From assembly GCF_030264295.1 (NCBI RefSeq), contig NZ_CP127173.1, positions 813,501-877,500 on the forward strand: a DNA stretch of 64,000 bases, written 5' to 3'. Position 1 is the stretch's first letter; every line of letters starts with the position of its first letter. The position numbers and the translations under genes were made by a program. Below are positions 32,867 to 42,084 of this stretch, in pieces. The DNA is from Amycolatopsis nalaikhensis. Lineage in GTDB: Bacteria; Actinomycetota; Actinomycetes; Mycobacteriales; Pseudonocardiaceae. Below the pieces are notes generated by a model. That model did not search any database, was not told where the DNA came from, and saw only the letters and a program-made list of their open reading frames with translations.

Positions 32867-33756
32867 TCTCTGCGTTGCTGTGGGGCGCCGGGTTGGGTGT
32901 CGGGCTGTGGGCGCTGGCGGTGTGGTTGTTCCCGCCGCGGCCCCCGCTGCGCGCCTTGGTCGACCGGCTGCACGCGACACCACCACCGCCACCGATCCTC
33001 ACCGCGGACTCCGACGGCTGGGCCCTGCGGGTAGGGAAGCCGTTCGTCAAACCGCTGGCATCCCTTGGTCTGCCGAATCGCCGGTTGCGGGGTGATCTGG
33101 CCGTCACCGGTAAGAGCGTGCAACACCATCTGGCGGAGAAGGCGACCTTGGCCTTGACCGGGCTGCTGCTGCCGGTTCTGGTCGAACTGGTGCTCGTGCT
33201 GGCCGGCCTCGGGCTGTCGTGGGAGGTGCCAGCGGTGGCCGGGCTGCTGCTCGCGGTGGGCGGCTTCCTGCTGCCCGACCTCACCGTGCGGCAGGAAGCC
33301 GAACGCAGGCGGGCGAACTTCCGCCACGCCTTGAGCGCCTACCTGAACCTGATCCGTGTTCTGCTCGCGGGCGGCGCAGGGGTCGACGGAGCGCTGTCCG
33401 ACGCAGTCGGCATCGGCCGCGGCTGGGCCTTCCAACAACTGCGCCGAGCATTGATCACCGCCCACATCACGCGCACTACGCCGTGGGCCACCCTCGGTCA
33501 GCTCGGCACCGAACTCGACGTGCACCAGCTGTCCGAGCTGGCCGCCTCGATCAGCCTGGCCGGCACCGAGGGCGCCCGCGTCCGCGCCAGCCTCGCGGCC
33601 AAGGCCACGGCCCTGCGCACCCGCGAACTTACCGACGCCGAAGGTGAAGCCCAATCAGCCACCGAACGAATGAGCCTGCCCGTGGTGATGCTGTTCGGCG
33701 GATTCCTTGTCTTCATTGGGTTTCCGGCACTCGCTCAAGTGTTGGGAGGACTCTAG
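32863..33756 (+). CDS. tadC: TadC-like type II secretion F-domain protein
   Basis: A 297-residue membrane protein with N-terminal helices, a T2SSF core (AYLNLIRVLLAGGAGVDGALSDA, LGTELDVHQLSELAASISLAGTEGARVRASLAAKA) and a final hydrophobic helix (MLFGGFLVFIGFPALAQVL). This is the usual partner of TadB. The two genes share a 4-bp overlap. A 38-bp gap then separates it from the pilin gene, where translation must restart at its own ribosome binding site. Confidence 0.88.
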   Translation: MISALLWGAGLGVGLWALAVWLFPPRPPLRALVDRLHATPPPPPILTADSDGWALRVGKPFVKPLASLGLPNRRLRGDLAVTGKSVQHHLAEKATLALTGLLLPVLVELVLVLAGLGLSWEVPAVAGLLLAVGGFLLPDLTVRQEAERRRANFRHALSAYLNLIRVLLAGGAGVDGALSDAVGIGRGWAFQQLRRALITAHITRTTPWATLGQLGTELDVHQLSELAASISLAGTEGARVRASLAAKATALRTRELTDAEGEAQSATERMSLPVVMLFGGFLVFIGFPALAQVLGGL

Positions 33757-33794
33757 GAACTGTCCATACCAGACACTAGTCAAGGGAGAAGCTG

Positions 33795-33980
33795 ATGTTC
33801 ACCGAAGTCCAGATCCTTCTCACCCGTATCCGCGCCGAGCTGGAGCGGCTGCGTCACGACGAGAACGGCTACTCCACGGAGGCCGTGGTCGTGACCGCGC
33901 TGCTGGCGGCACTGGCGATCGCGGTGATCGCGATCATCGTCGTCAAGGTCACGCAGAAGGCCAACGGCATCAACCTCTAA
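33795..33980 (+). CDS. Flp-type pilin
   Basis: A 61-residue protein with a charged N-terminal segment, then DENGYSTEAVVVTALLAALAIAVIAIIVVKV, described here as a short polar lead into one long hydrophobic helix, and a very short tail. The Gly before YSTE fits the prepilin peptidase site (G/xxxxE with Glu at +5), as in Flp major pilins. It has its own GGGAGAAG box, which would allow higher expression than the coupled genes upstream. Confidence 0.85.
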   Translation: MFTEVQILLTRIRAELERLRHDENGYSTEAVVVTALLAALAIAVIAIIVVKVTQKANGINL

Positions 33981-33985
33981 GGCCG

Positions 33986-34471
33986 GTGACCCGAGTGCCC
34001 GCACAGCCACACGCAGCAGCAGCAACTACCACTGCGCGTCCACATGGGACGGGTGTGCGATCGGGCCTGCGCCGGTTGCGGAAGGACGAGCGGGGCGCCG
34101 GGACGGTAGAGCTGGTGATCGCCACACCCGTGCTGCTGCTGTTGATTCTGCTGATCGCTCAGTTCGCGCTGTACATGCACGCCACTCACATCGCCCAGTC
34201 CGCAGCATCCCAAGCACTGTCCACCGCGCGGGTACACGGTGGCAGCGCCGCCGCAGGCAACGCCGAAGCCCAGCGGGTCCTGTCTCAACTCGGAAGTGGT
34301 CCACTGCAGAGAAGTTCAGTCAACGCCCAGCGCGGAGCGAACCAAGCATCGGTGACCATCACCGGAACCGTGACGAGCGTCGTGCCCTTCGTCACGTTCA
34401 CTGTTCATGCCGAAGCCGTTGGGCCCGTGGAGAAATTTACCCCGCCGGCCGGTGCTGGAGCCGCGCCATGA
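33986..34471 (+). CDS. TadE-like pseudopilin
   Basis: About 161 residues. After a polar N-terminus, RKDERGAGTVELVIATPVLLLLILLIAQFALYMHA (seen as a Glu-containing cleavage region plus helix) is the TadE-type signature. The C-terminal domain is small and beta-rich. Start choice is uncertain (GTG 33986 or 33995). It is the first of three pseudopilin-like genes linked by ATGA overlaps; the other two differ in sequence, so they are probably distinct minor pilins. Confidence 0.8.
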   Translation: MTRVPAQPHAAAATTTARPHGTGVRSGLRRLRKDERGAGTVELVIATPVLLLLILLIAQFALYMHATHIAQSAASQALSTARVHGGSAAAGNAEAQRVLSQLGSGPLQRSSVNAQRGANQASVTITGTVTSVVPFVTFTVHAEAVGPVEKFTPPAGAGAAP

Positions 34472-34962
34472 CCGGTCCGCAGAGCCTGCGCAGGCTCACT
34501 CACCCGATGCGCGCCCGGTTGACCGTACTACGCCGGGACGAACGTGGTTCCGCCGCGGCGGAGCTCACGCTGCTCACCCCGCTGCTGATTCTGCTGCTGC
34601 TCTTCGTGGTGCTGTGCGGACGCCTGGCCGACACGAAGCTCCGGATCAACGACGTCGCGCACCAAGCCGCCCGCGCCGCCACCCTGACGCGCACCCCGTC
34701 CCAAGCCACAGCTGCCGCTCAAGCCACCGCCGACGCGGCCCTGGCCTCCGCGGGCATCACCTGCCAGTCCCTGTCCGTCACCACCGATACCCAGGGCCTC
34801 CGTCCCGGATCGACGGTCACCGTCACCGTCTCCTGCACCGTCGGCCTGGGCGATCTGACGATGCTCGGCGTCCCAGGATCCCGCACCTTCCAGTCCAGCT
34901 TCTCCTCACCGGTGGATGTGTGGCGCGGCAGCACCCTCGCCAACGCGGGAGGCCCGCCATGA
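34468..34962 (+). CDS. TadE-like pseudopilin, second copy
   Basis: The 164-residue protein has RRDERGSAAAELTLLTPLLILLLLFVVLCGRLAD near residues 22-55, the TadE hydrophobic segment with its Glu, and a C-terminal beta domain with a Cys pair (ITCQSLSV ... VSCTVGL) that could form a disulfide. It overlaps the genes on both sides by ATGA. Confidence 0.82.
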   Translation: MTGPQSLRRLTHPMRARLTVLRRDERGSAAAELTLLTPLLILLLLFVVLCGRLADTKLRINDVAHQAARAATLTRTPSQATAAAQATADAALASAGITCQSLSVTTDTQGLRPGSTVTVTVSCTVGLGDLTMLGVPGSRTFQSSFSSPVDVWRGSTLANAGGPP

Positions 34963-35417
34963 CACGGCGGACAACCGCGATGCGACAGCAGCCTTGGCAA
35001 CGGTTGCGGACCGACGAGGACGGCCGCGTGACCGCATTCGTCGTCATCGTCGTCACCGCGGTCCTCGCCTTCGGCGGTCTGGTGCTGGACGGCGGGCTCG
35101 CCCTGGCCGCCAAGGTCCGCGCGATCGGCGAGGCACAGGAAGCCGCGCGAGCCGGCGCGCAGGAGATCGACCTGGCCGCCTACCGCGCCGACGGCACGCT
35201 TCGCTTGGCGCCGCAGCAGGCCAGCGCCGCCGCCCGCGCTTACCTCGCCTCCGCAGGCCGCAGCGGAACCGTGTCCGTCGCCGGCAACACCGTCAACGTC
35301 ACGATCACCATCAGCCAGCCCACGCAACTGCTCGGCCTGGTCGGCGTCGGCTCGATCACCGTCTCCGGGACCGGCCAAGCCCAACCACAGCGCGGAATAT
35401 CCGGAGTCATTCCATGA
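34959..35417 (+). CDS. TadG-like / Flp pseudopilin protein, third copy
   Basis: The 152-residue protein has DEDGRVTAFVVIVVTAVLAFGGLVLDGGLALAAKVRA, the membrane helix plus DGG motif of TadG-like proteins, followed by a compact domain (AAYRADGTLRLAPQQA, VSVAGNTVNVTITI). Full TadG proteins carry a VWA domain; this short form does not. It ends the strictly coupled part of the operon. Confidence 0.8.
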   Translation: MTRRTTAMRQQPWQRLRTDEDGRVTAFVVIVVTAVLAFGGLVLDGGLALAAKVRAIGEAQEAARAGAQEIDLAAYRADGTLRLAPQQASAAARAYLASAGRSGTVSVAGNTVNVTITISQPTQLLGLVGVGSITVSGTGQAQPQRGISGVIP

Positions 35418-35469
35418 CCGCACTCAGGTGCATCACACCTGATGCAGCGCCTCAACGGAAGGAGCCGTT

Positions 35470-35907
35470 ATGGCTACACCTGAAGAGATCGAACGTCGCG
35501 TCGCAGAGAACGACGCTGCTCGCAGCGAAAGGAGGTCCGCTGCGGCAAAGCAGATCGGCGAGCTGGCGCAGCGTCGGGCCGCCGTCGCCGAGCAACTCGA
35601 CGACATCGAGCGACAGCTCGGCGACGTCCTCGCCGCCGCCCAGGACGTCATCGGCATCGACGAACTGGCGAAGTTCACCGACATCGCAGCCGCAGACCTC
35701 ACGCGATGGCTCGACAGTCGGAAGACGAGCCGCACCAAACGCAAGCGCACGGCCGGGAGCACCGCTGCCACAAAGAAGGCCGCAAGCCAAGTACCCACCA
35801 CGACAAAGACGTCGGCAGCGAGCCCGACGTCCACAGCACCAGTGCCCCATGGTTCACCGGTCGGCGCCGCGGACACGCCCGCGCGGGTACCCGCGGCGGC
35901 GACGTGA
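35470..35907 (+). CDS. Coiled-coil protein with Lys/Thr-rich tail
   Basis: A 145-residue cytoplasmic-looking protein starts at ATG 35470 behind GGAAGGAG. Residues 1-60 are a long amphipathic helix (IERRVAENDAARSERRSAAAKQIGELAQ...), likely a coiled coil, then a short helical region (DELAKFTDIAAADLTRWLDSR) and a basic, disordered Lys/Thr/Pro-rich tail. It lies between the pilus genes and the BTAD gene. The basic tail might contact nucleic acid. I do not recognise it. Confidence 0.6.
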   Translation: MATPEEIERRVAENDAARSERRSAAAKQIGELAQRRAAVAEQLDDIERQLGDVLAAAQDVIGIDELAKFTDIAAADLTRWLDSRKTSRTKRKRTAGSTAATKKAASQVPTTTKTSAASPTSTAPVPHGSPVGAADTPARVPAAAT

Positions 35908-36026
35908 CGTCGCCTGGCCGTGCTGACCGGACTCAAATACCAGATCCGGCAACCCGGCCCGCAGACGTCCGTGGGGTGGTGCACATCGAGCCGTAAACCC
36001 CGTACTGCCAACGAATCGAGCACGTC

Positions 36027-39000
36027 GTGACCGCGTCATCACCTACTTCTCGCCACAACCCGCCGCGCCCACCAACTGCGGGCCGCCATGCCTGGTGGAC
36101 GCTGGTCAACACCGTTCAGTTCGCCGGCCGGGTCCTGCGAGGTCTGCTCGCCACCGTGGCGCTGCTCGCGCTGGTGGCGGGTCTGCCGTGGGCACTCACG
36201 CACTACATCGGCTGGCCCCTGCCTGATCACATCCCCACCTGGGACGAAGTCGAGGCCACCCTGCTCAACCCGATGAGCGCGCAGTTCCTGCTCGACACCC
36301 TGGCGTGCTTGTGCTGGATCGTGTGGTTCTTCTTCACCGTCGATGTCGCCCTCTGCGCCATCGACGCGGCCCGCGGCATCACCTGGCCGGACTTCCGGCC
36401 GAGCGGGCCTCTGCGCGGGCTCGCCGCCGCGTTGGTCGGCACCATCGTCCTCACGATCCTCGGCAACCGAACCCCTACCACGCCGCCGGCCACCGCGACG
36501 GTGCTCACCAGCGACCTGACGCCAGCCGCCGTCACAGCCCCGTTGCATCCCGGCCCGGCGCAGCCCGCGACCACGGCACAGCAGCAGAGCACGACGACCC
36601 TCGACTGGTCTGCCCCGGCACCGCCGGGGACGGTGAAGGCCACCGAGGAGGTCCGCCTCCCGCACCGCGAAGGCGGGACCGTGGTCTACGACAGCCTGTG
36701 GCGGGTCGCCGAGCGGATGTTCGGTGACGGCAACCGCTGGCCCGAGCTCTACAAGCTCAACTGCGGGGTGGTCCAGGCCGACGGGCGGGCCCTGACCCAG
36801 CCCCACCTTGTCCGCCCCGGCTGGAAGATCACCGGCTACGTCCCCGCGCCCGCGCCGCCCGCCGTGCAGCCACCACCCGACCCGCAACAGCCGCCGGCCC
36901 CACCCAGCCAACCACCGAAAACCACCACGCCAACGCCACCGACCACCACGCAACCCGCGCCGGGCACCAGCCAGGCCCCCGCCACCGACACCGCCGCTCC
37001 CACCGGCGAGCAGGAGACCGACCGGCAGCCCGGCCTGGACCTGCTGACCGGCGCCTTCGTCAGTCTCCTGCTGGCCGGCGTGATCAGCGCCGCCGCGGTG
37101 TCGGTGCGGATGTGGCGCCGCCGGCACTACCGGATCGGCTCCGGCGACCGCTCCGACCTGCACCAACCGATCGCGCCCGTAGTCCGCGCCTTGCGCACCG
37201 CCCACGACGGCAACGATGGCGACGACGGTCTGGACGACCTGGATGACGTGGAGGTCATCGAGGCGACCGCACCTGCGCCGGTGCGGATCCACATCACCGA
37301 GGCCGGCGCCATCGAACCGGACAACGAACCCGTGGCCGTGCCCGCGCGGGTCGGCGTGCGCGGTGGCCGCGAGCTCGCGCTCAACCTCGCCAGCACCCGT
37401 GGTCTCGGACTGCTCGGGCCGGGGGCGAGCGCCGCGGCCCGCGCGATCCTGCTGCATCTACTCGCCCAGCACATCCGGGACGGCCAACGCATCCGCGTCC
37501 TGCTACCGGCCTCCGACCTGCCCCTGATCTTCGATGGTGCCAATGCCGCCCGCCTGCCCTCCACGGTGTGCGTGGTCGACTCTCTCGATGCCGCCCTGGA
37601 CGAGATGGAAGCCGAGCTGGTCACCCGGACGCGCCACCTGACCGACGAGACCACACCACGGCCGTCAGCGGCCACGCTCGTCCTGCTCGGCAGCCCGGCC
37701 CCACACGCCGAACGCCGACTGCAAGGCGTGCTCGACAACGGCTCCACCCTCGGCATGGCCGGTATCCTCCTCAGCCAATGGCGTCCCGGCGCGACCGTCC
37801 GCGTCCGCTCCGACGGCACCATCGGCGCGACCAGCCCCGGCCCCGGCGACAGCCTGGCCGGAGCACGCCTGTTCACGCTGCCTGCCACCGATGCCACCGA
37901 GTTGTTCACGGTGCTCTGCGAGGCGGAAGGACCGGTCGACCTCGAACCCCAGGACCCAGGCCGCGGTCGTGTCGACCCAGACGACGAAGGCGACGAGAGG
38001 CCCGTTGACGACGCTGAAGCCGACCATGCGAACGGGCAGCCACCGCGCTCGGAGCAGAACCACGTCGACGAGCCGGGGCAGCTCGAATCAACCCTGCCGC
38101 CCGACACCAGGGATGACGACCAGCATATACAGCGTTCGGCCGTGCAACGGCTCGACATCCAACCCGCCCCGGCCCTTGGCCGGCCAGGTTCAACGGCGGC
38201 GGCTCCCGTCACGGACGCCGACCACCGCGAACCAGCTGCGCAGGTCACCTCAGCCGAGTTCGCGACGACCAGCGCATCCGCGCCCCAGTCCGCGCGGCCA
38301 GCAGCAGACGAGCAAGCCGACGAGCGGGTGCCACAGCGACCGCTAGCCCTGCGCGTGCTGGGCCGCGTCGAGCTGGTCCTGCACGTCGACGGCGAGGAAC
38401 GGGAGCTCGGCGGCGCGCTGACACCGAAGCAGCGTGAGGTGCTGGTCTACCTCGCTCTGCATCCCCACGGCGCACGCCGCGAAGCCCTCAACGACGCCGT
38501 CTGGCCGGACGCGCGCCCACCGCGCCCGTTCAACTCCCTGCACAACGCGCTCTCACTGCTGCGTCGCGCACTCACCAAGGCCACCGACGGCACGATCACC
38601 AACCTCGTCCGCAACGACGACGGCCGCTACCAGCTGGACGACGAACTCGTCACCACCGACATCGCGCGGTTCCACACTGCCCTGCAGGCCCCACGCGCCG
38701 GCAGCGGCAACGACGCCCTGGTGCCGCTGCACGAGGCCATCCAGCTCTACCGCGGCGACCTCGCCGAGGACCTCAGCGCCGCGTGGATCGAACCCGTCCG
38801 CGAATCCCTCCGCCGCGATGCTCTCGACGCCCTAAGCGCGCTGATTCGCCTCCACGGCGACACCGAGCCGGAAACCGCGCTCGTGCTGCTAGAGCGCGCC
38901 CGGAAGCTGGACCCGTACAACGAGAGCATCTACCGCGACATCATCCGCACCCAGGCCCGCCTCGGCCAGTACGACGCCATCCCGCGCACGCTCGCGCTCC

Positions 39001-39119
39001 TCGGCAGCACGCTCGACGACATCGGCCAACAGCCGAGCAGCGACACGCTCAACCTCGCCGAGTTCCTTCAGCGCCGTGGCACGCGCCCGTCTGCGGCGGG
39101 CAACGCCGCAGCGAGCTGA
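36027..39119 (+). CDS. Membrane LysM-BTAD protein (SARP-like transcriptional activator domain) of the Tad locus
   Basis: The 1030-residue protein begins with three membrane helices (residues ~30-150), then a LysM-like segment (YDSLWRVAERMFGDGNRWPELYKLN near residue 220, read as two helices), a Pro/Thr-rich spacer and another membrane helix (LLTGAFVSLLLAGVISAAAVSV near 340). A long cytoplasmic part follows, and the C-terminal ~240 residues form a winged helix (ALTPKQREVLVYLALH) plus a BTAD domain (ALVPLHEAIQLYRGDLAEDL, LLERARKLDPYNESIYRDIIRTQARLGQ). Such proteins accompany actinobacterial Tad loci and may sense the cell wall and control pilus genes. It starts at GTG 36027. Its 3' end overlaps the convergent HxlR gene by 52 bp. 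Confidence 0.85.
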   Translation: MTASSPTSRHNPPRPPTAGRHAWWTLVNTVQFAGRVLRGLLATVALLALVAGLPWALTHYIGWPLPDHIPTWDEVEATLLNPMSAQFLLDTLACLCWIVWFFFTVDVALCAIDAARGITWPDFRPSGPLRGLAAALVGTIVLTILGNRTPTTPPATATVLTSDLTPAAVTAPLHPGPAQPATTAQQQSTTTLDWSAPAPPGTVKATEEVRLPHREGGTVVYDSLWRVAERMFGDGNRWPELYKLNCGVVQADGRALTQPHLVRPGWKITGYVPAPAPPAVQPPPDPQQPPAPPSQPPKTTTPTPPTTTQPAPGTSQAPATDTAAPTGEQETDRQPGLDLLTGAFVSLLLAGVISAAAVSVRMWRRRHYRIGSGDRSDLHQPIAPVVRALRTAHDGNDGDDGLDDLDDVEVIEATAPAPVRIHITEAGAIEPDNEPVAVPARVGVRGGRELALNLASTRGLGLLGPGASAAARAILLHLLAQHIRDGQRIRVLLPASDLPLIFDGANAARLPSTVCVVDSLDAALDEMEAELVTRTRHLTDETTPRPSAATLVLLGSPAPHAERRLQGVLDNGSTLGMAGILLSQWRPGATVRVRSDGTIGATSPGPGDSLAGARLFTLPATDATELFTVLCEAEGPVDLEPQDPGRGRVDPDDEGDERPVDDAEADHANGQPPRSEQNHVDEPGQLESTLPPDTRDDDQHIQRSAVQRLDIQPAPALGRPGSTAAAPVTDADHREPAAQVTSAEFATTSASAPQSARPAADEQADERVPQRPLALRVLGRVELVLHVDGEERELGGALTPKQREVLVYLALHPHGARREALNDAVWPDARPPRPFNSLHNALSLLRRALTKATDGTITNLVRNDDGRYQLDDELVTTDIARFHTALQAPRAGSGNDALVPLHEAIQLYRGDLAEDLSAAWIEPVRESLRRDALDALSALIRLHGDTEPETALVLLERARKLDPYNESIYRDIIRTQARLGQYDAIPRTLALLGSTLDDIGQQPSSDTLNLAEFLQRRGTRPSAAGNAAAS

Positions 39120-39595
39120 CCGAACGGAGGATGGCCGCGGTCGTCGAGCCAGTCGAGCAGATCGTCGTCCGGAGGCTCATCGTCGGCGTGCTTGCGCCCC
39201 TTCTTCGCGGCCTGCGCCTTCTGCAACCGCTCGATCAGGTCCAGGTGCTCCTCAGCCCAATCAATGAGCGGGCGCACGCTGACCAGCAGCTTCGTCGCCG
39301 CTGGAGTCAGCGAGTAAACCACCGACCGCGGAAATACCCGCTCCTCGTGACGCAGGACCAACCCCGCCGTCTCCAGCCTCCGCAACGTCCGCCCCAGGGT
39401 TCTCCGCGGAATCGGATGCTCCGAGCCAGTCCATGGATCGAAGGCTTTGCTCGATTCCCTGACCGCGGTGTACAGCTCCTTGTAATGCAGTGGCCCCCCA
39501 CTCAGCGCCACCAAAATGTGTGAGATCCACTCGCCATTCAGCAGGTGGCGAAGATCCCGCGCACGCTGCAGATACCTGGCGCCCCCCGTTACCAT
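39068..39595 (-). CDS. HxlR-family winged-helix regulator
   Basis: The 175-residue protein fits HxlR: an N-terminal LNGEWISHILVALSGGPLHYKELYTAV, then PIPRRTLGRTLRRLETAGLVLRHEE with the recognition helix and wing, and VVYSLTPAATKLL. It lacks an obvious redox Cys. A charged C-terminal tail (residues 125-175) follows the core. It overlaps the end of the LysM-BTAD gene on the opposite strand, so the two transcripts are antisense at their 3' ends. Confidence 0.82.
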   Translation of the reverse strand: MVTGGARYLQRARDLRHLLNGEWISHILVALSGGPLHYKELYTAVRESSKAFDPWTGSEHPIPRRTLGRTLRRLETAGLVLRHEERVFPRSVVYSLTPAATKLLVSVRPLIDWAEEHLDLIERLQKAQAAKKGRKHADDEPPDDDLLDWLDDRGHPPFGQLAAALPAADGRVPRR

Positions 39596-40390
39596 CGATA
39601 CGCTCCATACTCGAATGGTGAGGGCCCACCTACACCCCGCCCCCGCGGCATAGGCGAGCCTTGAACTTCAAAAATGAGAATCGCCTCCTTTCTAACCAAA
39701 GAGGGCGTATAATTCGGTCGTCATCAGCCATCCTTGTTGATCACGGTTGTGGACCATCCACGTTACGCCGTACGGGGGAGGCTGCGCAGCGTATTTCTAC
39801 TCAGGACAGCCAAGCGCAACCGCATTGAGTGACACCGTAGTAGATCAACTTCACTCAAAGTGATCACCCTGCAGCGTCCAGGTGATCTACCTAGCGACTG
39901 TCCTGTCGAGCTACCTGTTAGAGCGGTAGCCCCTCGACAGCCCGAAGGCGCAGGTCACGTCAGGCGTAAGCCCTACCGATGCTTCGCCCGACTCAGTGGC
40001 CGGCAGGCATGTGAACAGTCGGCTTGAGTGGGTGGTCACCTGCCGTGAGCAGCGAAACTGTGGTCACCTTGGGAGCGATAGATTCGGTTTCCTTGTCCCC
40101 GGCTTTCCGCCGCCCAATGGTCTCCCCACGCTTCTACCTCGCCCTTCGTGGCGCACGATCCTCGCGCAGGACCAAGGTGACGTCTTGATCAACTCTCGCT
40201 CGCGACATCTCGCTGATAACAATTCGCTCACCCATGACAAATAGTGCTTGACAAGGCCAATTAGTGCACTTTTGACACGCCTTATTCGTATTTGCAAAAG
40301 ACATGCTCTAATTCGGTTTCTCGAATTGCCGAGAAGTAGGGAAATACACGATTAGATCGGTCGCTGTCGCGAATTCGTTCGGGATGAGCC
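39596..40390. other. Intergenic stretch of lower GC without a recognisable gene
   Basis: Nearly 800 bp between the HxlR gene and the tandem repeat. It is noticeably richer in A/T than the rest of the window (for example around 39665-39730 and 40230-40380) and contains TTGACA at 40249 and 40273, possible promoter boxes without clear partners. No frame here has coding-like third positions. It may mark the edge of the acquired region to the right. Confidence 0.5.
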
Positions 40391-40840
40391 GTCCGCTGGG
40401 GCCTCCGCCGCGCCGGTCGCGTCCGCTGGGGCCTCCGCCGCGCCGGTCGCGTCCGCTGGGGCCTCCGCCGCGCCGGTCGCGTCCGCTGGGGCCTCCGCCG
40501 CGCCGGTCGCGTCCGCTGGGGCCTCCGCCGCGCCGGTCGCGTCCGCTGGGGCCTCCGCCGCGCCGGTCGCGTCCGCTGGGGCCTCCGCCGCGCCGGTCGC
40601 GTCCGCTGGGGCCTCCGCCGCGCCGGTCGCGTCCGCTGGGGCCTCCGCCGCGCCGGTCGCGTCCGCTGGGGCCTCCGCCGCGCCGGTCGCGTCCGCTGGG
40701 GCCTCCGCCGCGCCGGTCGCGTCCGCTGGGGCCTCCGCCGCGCCGGTCGCGTCCGCTGGGGCCTCCGCCGCGCCGGTCGCGTCCGCTGGGGCCTCCGCCG
40801 CGCCGGTCGCGTCCGCTGGGGCCTCCGCCGCGCCGGTCGC
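40391..40840. repeat. Fifteen identical 30-bp direct repeats
   Basis: A GC-rich 30-bp unit beginning GTCCGCTGGGGCCTCCGCCG is repeated exactly fifteen times without spacers (40391-40840). Because 30 is a multiple of three and the unit has no stop, several frames on both strands stay open and spell decapeptide repeats (for example RPLGPPPRRS on plus and TGAAEAPADA on minus). No start in front of these frames has a good ribosome binding site, so I treat it as a non-coding minisatellite. Complete identity of the units suggests recent expansion. Confidence 0.9.
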
Positions 40841-40941
40841 TCGCTTCGCTCGCCTCCCTATGCAGCCGCGGCGTTGCTGGCACGAATGCCGCCTGACCAG
40901 CGCCCTCACAAGATCAGGTAACGGCCCGGTAACGACGGGGG

Positions 40942-41052
40942 CTACCTTCTTGCGGACTGTCCTACTTGTGTGTGTAATAGACATGTCAGCAGGACAGCTG
41001 CCGAGGAGGCGGCGAGGACCAGGGCACGGCGTCCCTGCGAGTCGATCACCAC
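40942..41052 (-). CDS. Possible 36-residue membrane peptide
   Basis: From GTG 41052 (AGGAAAG five bases upstream) a short frame encodes a basic start (VIDSQGRR), a hydrophobic run (ALVLAASSAAVLLTCLL) and a short polar end. It could be a small membrane peptide or toxin-like peptide. Only the ribosome binding site and hydrophobicity support it. Confidence 0.25.
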   Translation of the reverse strand: MVIDSQGRRALVLAASSAAVLLTCLLHTQVGQSARR

Positions 41053-41501
41053 GGCAACTTTCCTAACGACAACAACCTTAAGTCCCGTATAGCGCGGGCA
41101 GCGGCTTGGGCCGTGCGGTCAGCAGCGAATCCGTGCAGAGCGGAATGGTGAACGACGCGTAGCCAAACGCTCATTTCCGAAAGGGAATGTGTAGTAACTG
41201 CGCTTGCAGCACCATTTGTATAGCTCTTGCTATAGAGCGGAGTAGCGCGCATAAATGGCATGCCTGCCACAGGTGTGTCCCCAAGATAAGTCAATGGTGG
41301 TCTAGCACCGAAAAACGTCGCAATGTGTAGGCGTTCGGGGTTGTTTTAGGCGGTTGCCGACATTGGGTTTTTCTGGCTTGAGAGCGTCGCTCTCGCCTGC
41401 CCATAGCACGCCAAACCCTTACGGGCATGGTTCCTTGCATTGCGCGCTAGACATAACGGCTTATCCCAACAGTTCAGAGATTCAGGGAAATGTGCCATCG
41501 G

Positions 41502-41596
41502 AACGCGCAACCCTCATCACACGAGTAGTGCCGTATTGCACGGATACAGGATGTGTCCCCTTTGCGGAGATCTCGTAACGGTGAGGGTTGCGCGTT
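41502..41596. promoter_or_regulatory. Perfect 15-bp inverted repeat before the small-gene series
   Basis: AACGCGCAACCCTCA (41502-41516) and its exact complement TGAGGGTTGCGCGTT (41582-41596) flank 65 bp. The element lies 72 bp before the first gene of the plasmid/phage-like series and could be an operator, a recombination or replication site, or a terminator. Confidence 0.45.
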
Positions 41597-41668
41597 TCGG
41601 TGCCAGTTCACAACTGGCCTGAATCGCAACTAGTCAACCACTTGTCGCACACGAAAAGGAGTACCGCC

Positions 41669-42070
41669 ATGACTATGACCCTGATCGATTGGTCCGCCCG
41701 CATTAGCGCTATGGCGGACGCTCTGTCCGTTCCAGATGGCGGTTTTTCTGTCAAGCCTGACGACGGGTCGGACGTCCGTGCCGGCTATGCGGTTGCCGTA
41801 CACCCGGAACACGAACGCATTTTCGACCGTCCCGTGACCAGCAACGATCTTCACGAATACATCGCGCAAGCAAAAGACGCTCTTTCGCTACCCGGTCGCG
41901 TTCTCGGCGGATGGCACGACCCTGCGACCGGTCGCGTCTACCTGGACGTTTCCGTCGTGACTGCCGACCTGTCGGAAGCAATGACCCTCGCGCGGGAAAC
42001 CGCCCAGCTCGCCATTTTCGATTTTTCCGCCATGGAATCCATCCCGGTTGCGACCCCGGTCGCGGCGTGA
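41669..42070 (+). CDS. Small protein of unknown function, first gene of the mobile-type series
   Basis: A 133-residue protein from ATG 41669 behind AAAAGGAG. It contains alternating alpha/beta segments (DGSDVRAGYAVAVHPEHERIFDR, GRVLGGWHDPATGRVYLDVSVVTADLSEAMTLARETAQLAIFD, given here as two separate parts) that resemble small proteins of actinobacterial plasmids and phages. The relatively high A/T at third positions sets it apart from the chromosomal genes to the left. The function is unknown. Confidence 0.65.
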   Translation: MTMTLIDWSARISAMADALSVPDGGFSVKPDDGSDVRAGYAVAVHPEHERIFDRPVTSNDLHEYIAQAKDALSLPGRVLGGWHDPATGRVYLDVSVVTADLSEAMTLARETAQLAIFDFSAMESIPVATPVAA

Positions 42071-42084
42071 ATCAGGGGGCAAAC

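Noticed and set aside
36039..37457. 472-codon minus-strand frame
   Set aside because: Antisense to the LysM-BTAD gene; Gly/Arg-rich low-complexity product.
40391..40840. CRISPR array
   Set aside because: The units follow one another without spacers and no cas genes are present.
40308..40984. Decapeptide-repeat proteins encoded by the 30-bp units on either strand
   Set aside because: Open frames follow automatically from a 30-bp stop-free unit; none has a convincing start or ribosome binding site.
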